Source: DATDRS01 sp035291605 (GTDB lineage Bacteria > Chloroflexota > Anaerolineae > Anaerolineales > UBA6663). From it: a stretch of 12,972 bases of DNA. Numbering within the stretch: the stretch's first letter is position 1; every line of letters begins with the position of its first letter. Below the pieces are notes generated by a model, which did not search any database, had not been told where the DNA came from, and worked only from the letters and a program-made list of their open reading frames with translations. The DNA is taken from positions 1 to 12,972 of the forward strand of contig DATDRS010000076.1 in assembly GCA_035291605.1 (NCBI GenBank). Direction: 5' to 3'. Shown here one piece after another: positions 7,840-12,972 of the stretch. The position numbers and the translations under genes are program-made.

Positions 7840-8724
7840 TTACAAATTCCCGCGCAACCGTGGGTCGAGCGCGTCGCGCAGGCCGTCCCCGATGAGATTA
7901 AAGGCGGCGACGGTCAGCAGGATAGCGAGGCCGGGGAAGAGCGAGAGCCACGACTGCGTGTTGATAAACTTCCGGCCGTCGCTGATCATGACGCCCCATT
8001 CCGGGGCCGGGGGCTGGGCCCCAAATCCGATAAAGCTCAAGCCGGCCGCGGAGAGAATGGCCCCGCCCATGTCAAAACTGGCCTGCACCAAAATCGGCGC
8101 GAGGGTGTTCGGCAGGATGTGACGCCACAGGATGCGCGGGGTCGAGGCGCCCAGGCCGCGGGCAGCCTCCACGAATTCGCGTTCCCGTAGGGAGAGCACC
8201 TGGCCGCGCACCAGACGCGCGTACACTGGCCACGTCACCACCGCGATCGCAATCATCGCGTTATTCAGGCTGGGGCCGAGCGCACCCGCAATGGCCATCG
8301 CCAGGATGAGGGCGGGGAACGCCAGGAAGACGTCGGTCACGCGCATGAGCGCCTCGTCCGCCAGGCCGCGCGTGTAGCCGGCGATCAACCCGACGAGCGT
8401 TCCAAAGGTTCCGGCGGTGCTGACCACCACCACGCCGACGGTGAGCGAAATGCGCGCGCCGAAAAGGAGCCGGCTCAGCACGTCCCGCCCGAGCTGATCG
8501 GTGCCCAACCAATGGGCGGACGAGGGTGGCTGTAACCGTTGTGATAGTTTCTGAGTCAATGGATCCATGGGCGCCAAGGCGCGGGCGAACAGCGCGCTCA
8601 GGCCGAAAATCAGAATCAAGGCCAGGCCCGCGACCGTCAACGGACTGCGCAGCAACGCCGGCCTGGCCCGCGGCGGGGAGACCGGCAGCCCGGGCAGCAA
8701 CTTTGTCTTCACGTTCTCAGCCAT
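7840..8724 (-). CDS. ABC transporter permease, DppC/OppC family
   Basis: A 294-residue inner-membrane subunit of a peptide/nickel-type importer. The N-terminal helix (about 30-52) is followed by the OppC-family signature HWLGTDQLGRDVLSRLLFGARISL at 71-94, given here by its key residues G74, D76, G79 and R80. Further helices lie at about 97-117, 132-150, 155-170, 207-232 and 262-280. The EAA loop that docks on the ATPase is EFVEAARGLGAS at 183-194 with a downstream ILPNTLAP at 203-210. Length fits the family. Its start overlaps the end of the DppB-like gene by 8 nt (ATGGCTGA shared), so the two are translationally coupled. No ATPase gene follows; the DNA beyond the stop is a gene-poor, decayed stretch. 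Substrate cannot be told from the permease: dipeptides, oligopeptides, nickel or small glycosides are all possible for this family. Confidence 0.93.
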   Translation of the reverse strand: MAENVKTKLLPGLPVSPPRARPALLRSPLTVAGLALILIFGLSALFARALAPMDPLTQKLSQRLQPPSSAHWLGTDQLGRDVLSRLLFGARISLTVGVVVVSTAGTFGTLVGLIAGYTRGLADEALMRVTDVFLAFPALILAMAIAGALGPSLNNAMIAIAVVTWPVYARLVRGQVLSLREREFVEAARGLGASTPRILWRHILPNTLAPILVQASFDMGGAILSAAGLSFIGFGAQPPAPEWGVMISDGRKFINTQSWLSLFPGLAILLTVAAFNLIGDGLRDALDPRLRGNL

Positions 8725-9730
8725 GTTGGATGCGCGGATCGAGCCAGTGATAGCCCAAATCCACCAGCAAATTCGCCACCGGATAGATCACGGCGGCGAG
8801 CAGCGTCACGCCCATCACGGCGGGAAAATCCAGGCTGATGGCGGAGGCCGTCGCGTAACGGCCCAAGCCGGGCCAGCTGAAGATCGTTTCCGTGAGCACC
8901 GCGCCCGAGAGGAGACTGCCAAACGTCACCCCGATAATCGTCAGCGTCGGGATCAGCGCGTTGCGCAGGCCGTGCTTGATGACAGCCGCGTTCAAACGCA
9001 GTCCCTTGGCGCGGGCGGTAAGCATGTAATCCTGGCGCATCACCTCCAGCATACTCGAACGCATCATGCGGGCGATGACCGCTGTGGAAAAATAGCCCAA
9101 TGTGAACGCGGGCAGAATGAGATGTTGCAGACTGCTTTGCAGAGCAGGTATATTGCTGGTCAGCAGGCTGTCCAACACGTACAGCCCGGTAATGGAGAGC
9201 GGCGGCTCGATAAACCGATCAATGCGGCCGCCGCCCGGCAGCCAGCCCAGCCGCCCGTAAAAAAAGCCGATGAGGATCAGCCCCAGCCAGAAGATGGGCA
9301 GCGAGCCGCCCGTGAGCGAAAACACCCGCACGAAGTGATCAGGCAGGCGATTGCGCGCAATCGCGGACCACGCGCCGGCCGGAATGCCGACCAGCACCGA
9401 CACGAGCAACGCGGCCAGCGACAGTTCGAGCGTCGCAGGGAAAAAATCGCGCAGGTCGGCGGCGACGGGCCGCCGGGTGCGGATGCTCTTACCGAGATCG
9501 CCGCGGAGCAAGCCGTTCACGTAGATGAAATATTGATCCACTACAGGCTTGTCCAGGCCGTATTCGGCGCGGAACGCGGCGATCTGCGCGTCGGTTGCGT
9601 GGTCGCCGAGGGCCGCGGCTACCGGATCCGCCGGGACCAGATGCGAGATCGCAAAGGTGATCACGGATACGCCGGCCATCACCGCCACGATGCCGACCAA
9701 GCGGCGAAGAAGCAGGGTGAGAAAGTTCAT
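8717..9730 (-). CDS. ABC transporter permease, DppB/OppB family
   Basis: A 337-residue inner-membrane permease that pairs with the DppC-like subunit. It has the family layout: an N-terminal helix at about 8-30, an extracytoplasmic region with EYGLDKPVVDQYFIYVNGLL (56-75) and GDLGKSIRTRRPV (77-89), then helices near 100-122, 137-158, 205-222, 258-280 and 300-322. The ATPase-docking EAA loop is the variant DYMLTARAKGL at 234-244 followed by HGLRNALIPTLT at 253-264. GAVLTETIFSWPGLGRY at 276-292 is typical. I chose the ATG at 9730 because the first helix starts right after it; the Met at 9784 would add an Arg/Cys-rich piece inside a strong hairpin. It follows the binding-protein gene by 77 nt that hold that hairpin, and overlaps the next permease gene by 8 nt. 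Confidence 0.94.
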   Translation of the reverse strand: MNFLTLLLRRLVGIVAVMAGVSVITFAISHLVPADPVAAALGDHATDAQIAAFRAEYGLDKPVVDQYFIYVNGLLRGDLGKSIRTRRPVAADLRDFFPATLELSLAALLVSVLVGIPAGAWSAIARNRLPDHFVRVFSLTGGSLPIFWLGLILIGFFYGRLGWLPGGGRIDRFIEPPLSITGLYVLDSLLTSNIPALQSSLQHLILPAFTLGYFSTAVIARMMRSSMLEVMRQDYMLTARAKGLRLNAAVIKHGLRNALIPTLTIIGVTFGSLLSGAVLTETIFSWPGLGRYATASAISLDFPAVMGVTLLAAVIYPVANLLVDLGYHWLDPRIQHG

Positions 9731-9739
9731 CGGAAAACA

Positions 9740-9782
9740 GACGGCGCGCCAACCTGTCCTCCGACAGTCCTGACGCGCCGTC
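9740..9782 (-). terminator. Intercistronic hairpin between binding protein and permease genes
   Basis: A perfect 9-bp outer stem (GACGGCGCG at 9740-9748 with CGCGCCGTC at 9774-9782) encloses a 5-bp inner stem (CTGTC at 9754-9758, GACAG at 9763-9767). On the minus strand it is followed by TGTTTTCC. This looks like a partial terminator or mRNA-stabilising hairpin, the usual way to make more binding protein than permease. Read-through must occur if the permeases have no promoter of their own. Confidence 0.6.
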
Positions 9783-9807
9783 ACTGCTTCAGGGCGAATG
9801 CCTCACG

Positions 9808-11432
9808 TTACTTGCTGATAGTCCAGAAATCGGCGTAGCCCATCGGGTTCCACGCAAAGCCCTGGACGTTCGACCGCAGCCCGAAGAGCTGCGTCGGCTG
9901 GTACAAAATCACGTACGGGCCATTGTGGAGCACATAGTCGGTGATGGCTTCGTAGGCCGCGGCGCGCTCGGTCGGATCGGTGATCAACGCCGCCGCGCGA
10001 GCCTGCTCCGCGATCGGGTCGTCCCACGAATTGCGGAAGGCGATCGAGTGCGCATTGATGTCGGTGAACGGCCCCACGTTCGCATCGGGATCGGGGAAGT
10101 CCGGCCCCCACAGGATCATGACCAGCTGGCCCTTCTGGGCGCGGTAAGAGCCGAGCAATTCGGCCTGCGCGACCTGCTTGATATCAACCGTGACGCCGAT
10201 TTGCGCCCAGTCCGATTGCAGCTTGGCGGCCAGGTCGGCCCAGGCGACGCCGCCCGGCCCGGCGCCGGTCGGCACGAGCATTTCGACCGTAAAGCCATTC
10301 TCCTGCCCGGCTTCCTTCAACAGGGCTTTGGCTTTCTCAATCTCCTGCTGGAACGGCGTATCGGGGTTGAACCCCAACAGGCCGGCTGGAATAACATTCT
10401 GAACTTTCTTGGCATTGCCGGACAGCAGGTCGTTGATGATGCCGTCGTAATCCACGGCGGTGCGCAACGCCTCCCGCACTTTGACGTTGTCGAGCGGCTT
10501 GACGGCGACATTCATGCCGACGTAAAAGAGAAGCAGGCTGTTGCCGGTCGTGGTGGCCACCCCTTCCTTACCTTTGACGGCCGCGATTTGCTCCGGGGAG
10601 AGGTTCTGCGCGATATCGGCGTCGCCCGTTTCCAACTCGGTCTGCTGGTTGGCTGATTCAGGGACGTGTTTGACCAACACCGCGCTCAACGGGGGTTGGG
10701 CGCCGCCGTAGTTCGGGTTGGCCTTCAGGAGGACTTCCACGTCCCTTTGCCAGTGATCGACCGCATAGGGGCCGCTGCCCGCCGAATGGTCGAGCAGCCA
10801 ACCCGAGCCAAAATCGTCGCCGCTCACGTGCGCTTGCACTTCTTTGGAGTCCACGATGCCGCCCACCGTGAACGTCAAAATCGACAAGAAGGCCTGTGGG
10901 CTGGCGGTCTTGGGCATGGTGACGACGACCGTCTTGGGATCGGCGGCTTTGATGCTGTCGGTTTTGATTTGGGCGATGTCGGTGAAGAGGAACGCCGGCG
11001 ATTTGTTCAGGCTGATCACGCGCTGGAAGGAATAGACCACGTCGTCGGCGGTGAGGGGATTGCCGCTGGCGAATTTAACGTCATCGCGCAGGTGGAACGT
11101 CACTTCCCAGTTATCGCCGGCCTCGTTCACCTCCCAGCTCTCGGCGAGGCTGGGCTGGAGGTTGCTGAGATCCGCGCCCACGAACTGCACCAGGTTTTCG
11201 TACACGTTGTGCACCACGAGGACGCCGCTGAATTCGTAGGCGACCGCCGGGTCCAGCGTGATCAAGTCGTCAATGTTGGAGTCATAGACGAGCGTCGTCG
11301 CGGCGCCGCGGTGACGGGCGCCGCGGTGGCCTGCGGTGCGGGGGTGGCCGTAGCGGCCGGTCCGCATGCCGCCAGGATCACGAGAGCGAGAGCCAAAAAG
11401 ATCATCCACTTGCTGCGTTGAGACTTGTACAT
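9808..11432 (-). CDS. Solute-binding lipoprotein, family 5 (DppA/OppA-like), frameshifted near N-terminus
   Basis: Extracytoplasmic binding protein of the importer. From the ATG at 11432 the frame gives a lipoprotein signal peptide: basic MYKSQRSKW, a hydrophobic core at 10-20, and lipobox LAAC with the lipidated Cys at 23, then an Ala/Thr/Pro linker. The mature SBP_bac_5 domain (ATTLVYDSN onward, with SLAESWEVNEAGDNW, FHLRDDVKFASGNPLTADDV and SGPYAV) is intact to the stop at 9808 but lies in another frame. One missing base near 11301-11313 explains this; restoring it gives about 541 residues, a normal family length. The ATG is preceded by AGGAGG at 11438-11443, spacing 5, so it is the true start; the ATG at 11481 in the mature frame gives no signal peptide. 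Either a sequencing or assembly error, or a recent mutation that abolishes the protein. Ligand unknown. Confidence 0.88.
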
Positions 11433-11641
11433 TTTCTCCTCCTCTGGAAAAGTAGACTGCGGAATTTGAAAGATAGTACACTCGGGTCGTGAAAAGAGCG
11501 GCGCGGAAGCGAATGAATAGCTGACTATCGCTTCCGCGTCATACAGAGGCAAGTGCGTGCTGGCTTAAACACCTATGCCTGTGCTTTGAGTGCAGGCACA
11601 TAAACCTGTGACCCGACCCAACCAGGCAAGGCTCCCTGCAC
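11433..11641 (-). promoter_or_regulatory. Structured ~210-nt leader of the ABC importer operon
   Basis: If transcription starts about 7 nt below the TATAAT at 11648-11653, the mRNA has a leader of about 210 nt. It holds a perfect 11-bp stem (CGCGGAAGCGA at 11502-11512, TCGCTTCCGCG at 11528-11538) with a 15-nt loop, and a second hairpin TGCCTG (11576-11581) with CAGGCA (11593-11598). I do not recognise a known riboswitch. The 11-bp stem is not directly followed by a T run, so it is not a clear terminator. Confidence 0.5.
11438..11443 (-). promoter_or_regulatory. Strong Shine-Dalgarno for the binding-protein gene
   Basis: AGGAGG, inside the longer GAGGAGGAGA, lies 5 nt before the ATG at 11432. 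It fixes the start in the signal-peptide frame and so shows that the mature domain is out of frame. Confidence 0.85.
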
Positions 11642-11647
11642 ACCGAC

Positions 11648-11676
11648 ATTATATGGGCGCGAGGCGGGTGTGTCAA
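11648..11676 (-). promoter_or_regulatory. Consensus sigma-70 promoter
   Basis: On the minus strand TTGACA (11671-11676) and TATAAT (11648-11653) are both perfect and separated by exactly 17 bp. It points toward the binding-protein gene and is the only gene-directed consensus promoter in the window. A start site is expected near 11641. Confidence 0.85.
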
Positions 11677-11723
11677 CGTGATCCGCTTGTCGAAGATCGA
11701 GACAGGCCGGTTCCGAAAACATC

Positions 11724-11751
11724 CAGCCCGCGCCAGTACTGGCGCGGGCTG
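11724..11751. terminator. 28-bp perfect palindrome, possible bidirectional terminator or operator
   Basis: The 14-base half CAGCCCGCGCCAGT is followed at once by its exact reverse complement, centred on AGTACT. It is flanked by GAAAAC at 11715-11720 on the left and TTTCATTT at 11752-11759 on the right, so a T-rich tail follows the stem in both directions. Its right position, 48 bp upstream of the -35 box, would also suit an operator. No gene is seen ending at it on the plus strand. Confidence 0.55.
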
Positions 11752-11867
11752 TTTCATTTGGCGCTGATAATTTGTTTGCGGGAATCGTCGCATAACGCTA
11801 AACTACTTCCTGTCCGCTAGGTGACCGCATAGGTAGCGGAGCAGGGGCGGGCTCATTGTTGATCATG

Positions 11868-11908
11868 GGCCATTCGCTCGCGAGGATTAGCGGCGGATGG
11901 CCTTTTTT
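11868..11908 (+). terminator. Hairpin followed by T6, terminator-like
   Basis: GGCCAT at 11868-11873 pairs with ATGGCC at 11897-11902, directly followed by TTTTTT at 11903-11908. This is the form of an intrinsic terminator on the plus strand, although the loop is long (23 nt, with weak inner pairing CGC/GCG) and no gene ends before it. Confidence 0.4.
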
Positions 11909-12112
11909 CGCAATACCGCAAAAGTCACTCGGGGCACTTGAAAAAAGCCCAGTTTCCGCAAACTCCGCAGACTTCAACCCTGATTGGGATGGCATTCGCG
12001 TTCCCTACAAAATTTAGGCTCTACGACCTGACCCCGAAGAAATCGCCAGCGTGGAAGAAGCGACGCGCGCGAAGTGACTGCTGAACGTGTCATTCGCGCG
12101 TGTTGAAGATGA

Positions 12113-12173
12113 GGGCGGCCTGAACCCGGCGCGCTGCGCTATCGCTCCGCGCGCAGGTTATGCCGACCGTTAG
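12113..12173 (+). other. Bulged long stem ending in GTTAG, attC-like
   Basis: The left arm 12113-12134 and right arm 12149-12168 pair over about 20 positions with only a few mismatches and two single G bulges on the left arm (12122 and 12128). The stem is followed by GTTAG at 12169-12173. Extra unpaired bases on one arm and a GTTAG end are features of integron attC sites, and the next gene starts 25 nt later. The matching CTAAC box on the left side is missing (GATGA is there instead) and there is no integrase, so this may be a partial attC or an unrelated hairpin. Confidence 0.3.
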
Positions 12174-12197
12174 TCGCAATTTACAGAACATTCCTGC

Positions 12198-12611
12198 ATG
12201 AAATTCCAGATCAGCACCAAAGGCCATTACGATTTTGTGGACATCACCGGCAAGGTGGAAGCCCTCGTCGAGAAATCGGGCGTGAGAGACGGCGTCGCGC
12301 TTGTGTTTGTGCCGGGGTCAACGGCGGCGGTGACGACGATGGAGTACGAAAGCGGAGTTATTCAAGACTTGATCAACGTGTTCGAGAAGTTAGCGCCGGA
12401 GAATGCAGATTACATTCACCATCAACGGTGGGGAGATCGGAACGGCGCGGCGCACATCAAGTCGGCGCTGGTCGGGCCGGATCTGGCTGTGCCGATTGAG
12501 GATGGCAGGCTGGTGCTTGGCACGTGGCAGCAGATTGTGCTGATTGATTTTGACGAGAGGCCGAGATCGAGAGAGATCGTCGTCAAGATCATCCCCGGCG
12601 GCCCATCGTAA
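12198..12611 (+). CDS. YjbQ/UPF0047 family protein
   Basis: A complete 137-residue cytoplasmic protein of the UPF0047 family, to which E. coli YjbQ belongs; members have been linked to a weak thiamine-phosphate synthase activity, but the true role is not settled. Family landmarks are ALVFVPGSTAAVTTMEYESG at 34-53, GDRNGAAHIKSALVGP at 79-94, and the signature end GRLVLGTWQQIVLIDFDERPR at 103-123 (G108, T109, W110, Q111). Compared with the usual NGHxH motif, the first His is Ala84 while His86 remains, and the Ser that begins the signature is Asp95. The ATG at 12198 starts the family domain directly; no clear ribosome binding site precedes it. It stands 17 nt before the next gene, probably in one transcript. 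An attC-like stem lies just upstream. Confidence 0.9.
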   Translation: MKFQISTKGHYDFVDITGKVEALVEKSGVRDGVALVFVPGSTAAVTTMEYESGVIQDLINVFEKLAPENADYIHHQRWGDRNGAAHIKSALVGPDLAVPIEDGRLVLGTWQQIVLIDFDERPRSREIVVKIIPGGPS

Positions 12612-12617
12612 CCCCTC

Positions 12618-12622
12618 AGGAG
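12618..12622 (+). promoter_or_regulatory. Ribosome binding site for a GTG start
   Basis: AGGAG lies 6 nt before the GTG at 12629 and selects this start for the membrane-protein gene at the right edge. Confidence 0.65.
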
Positions 12623-12628
12623 CCAATT

Positions 12629-12972
12629 GTGCCTCGCAAACAGTTAACCATCAGCAGTGCGATCACCGGAGCGATTTGGGGAACGGTGATCGGCAGTTGT
12701 CTGGGGGCGTTCATGGGCGCGTTAACCGTGACGACGGCGGGCATCCTCGCCGGAGTTGTCACGGGAGCGATATTCGGAGTGATTGCCGGGCTGGTGGTCG
12801 GCGCGAGTGTGAACGTCACGGGCAAAACCACCGGTGGGGTGAGCATCGGCGCGTATACGGGGATGGTGGTTGGCAGCATCCTCGGCCTCATCGGCGGCGC
12901 GCTCGTCGCAGATGCTGCTCAGAGGTTCGAGATCATCCGGCAAACGATCTTTCTGGACGCCTTCGCCCTGGG
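12629..12972 (+). CDS. Gly-rich membrane protein (3' end outside window)
   Basis: The frame is open from the GTG at 12629 to the window edge, 114 codons. After a short basic start (MPRKQ) come three hydrophobic segments at about 8-32, 34-58 and 66-92, dense in Gly and small residues with repeated G-x3-G spacing, for example GAIWGTVIG, GVVTGAIFG and GAYTGMVVG. This is the look of glycine-zipper membrane helices that pack closely. A more polar tail (ADAAQRFEIIRQT) begins near 95. I do not recognise the family; glycine-zipper proteins are often small envelope proteins. Spacing of 17 nt after the YjbQ-like gene and a good AGGAG site suggest joint transcription. The opposite strand also reads open but without a sensible protein. 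Confidence 0.65.
   Translation, partial: MPRKQLTISSAITGAIWGTVIGSCLGAFMGALTVTTAGILAGVVTGAIFGVIAGLVVGASVNVTGKTTGGVSIGAYTGMVVGSILGLIGGALVADAAQRFEIIRQTIFLDAFAL

Larger units (their letters stand above)
11760..12197. other. Gene-free stretch with several inverted repeats
   Basis: I see no supported gene. Contents: a hairpin TCCGCTA/TAGCGGA at 11813-11819 and 11834-11840; a hairpin with T6 run at 11868-11908; AGTTT/AAACT around CCGC at 11951-11964; a short open stretch ending in DPEEIASVEEATRAK and TGA at 12075-12077, which may be the tail of a lost gene; and an attC-like stem at 12113-12173. Confidence 0.4.

Noticed and set aside
8567..9838. A 423-codon plus-strand reading frame opposite both permease genes
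   Set aside because: It spans two clear permease genes and the hairpin between them, with Arg/Gln/His-rich noise and no motif.
10666..11421. Plus-strand frame of 251 codons opposite the binding-protein gene
   Set aside because: His/Asp/Gly/Arg-rich shadow without domain features.
11502..11538. 11-bp stem considered as an intrinsic terminator
   Set aside because: No T run follows directly on either strand and it lies inside the leader of the importer operon, so I kept it only as a leader hairpin.
11798..11995. Small minus-strand frame of 65 codons in the gene-free stretch
   Set aside because: No ribosome binding site, no recognisable pattern, and it crosses the hairpin and T6 run.
11433..12197. 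Search for tRNA, rRNA, CRISPR repeats or transposase pieces in the gene-free region
   Set aside because: No cloverleaf, spaced direct repeats or transposase-like text could be seen by eye.
12616..12891. Minus-strand frame of 91 codons at the right edge
   Set aside because: Pro/Thr/Val-rich antisense of the Gly-rich membrane protein; the plus strand has a good ribosome binding site and membrane helices.

Overview
The window is GC-rich bacterial chromosomal DNA with tightly packed genes, most of them on the minus strand. The best guess at the source is a member of the Chloroflexota (Anaerolineae-like). The reasons are a solute-binding lipoprotein with an Ala/Thr/Pro linker after the lipobox, a multi-membrane glycosyltransferase carrying two beta-sandwich repeats at its C-terminus, and a remnant of a beta-helix surface protein. 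This is inferred from protein style only; there is no rRNA or tRNA here to confirm it.

From 1 to 5613 (minus strand, read right to left) lies an operon of four glycosyltransferase genes. In order of transcription they are a polyprenyl-phosphate hexose synthase-like GT2 with C-terminal membrane helices, two soluble-type GT2 enzymes, and a large GT-C (GT39/PMT_2-like) membrane enzyme that runs off the left edge. Gaps are 8 nt, a 4-nt stop/start overlap, and 9 nt. A sensible working model is a pathway that charges a lipid carrier with sugar, adds further sugars, and transfers one outside the membrane.

From 5690 to 6964 (minus) is a complete fumarylacetoacetase with all known active-site residues, without other tyrosine-degradation genes beside it. 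A dispersed-repeat-like sequence covers its stop codon and the gap to the glycosyltransferase operon. From about 7017 to 7839 the DNA looks decayed: it holds a frameshifted fragment of a beta-helix surface protein and a stretch with no recognisable gene.

From 7840 to 11432 (minus) is a peptide/nickel-type ABC importer operon: solute-binding lipoprotein, DppB-like permease and DppC-like permease. The ATPase genes that often follow are absent. The binding protein has a one-base frameshift between its signal peptide and mature domain. A consensus sigma-70 promoter (TTGACA, 17 bp, TATAAT) starts this operon about 210 nt upstream of the first gene, and the long leader contains hairpins. A second hairpin lies between the binding-protein and permease genes.

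From 11433 to 12197 there is no gene, but there are several inverted repeats: a 28-bp perfect palindrome, a hairpin with a T6 run, and a bulged stem ending in GTTAG that resembles part of an integron attC site. From 12198 to the right edge are two plus-strand genes: a YjbQ/UPF0047 family protein and a Gly-rich membrane protein cut by the window edge. No CRISPR array, tRNA, rRNA or intact mobile element was seen.
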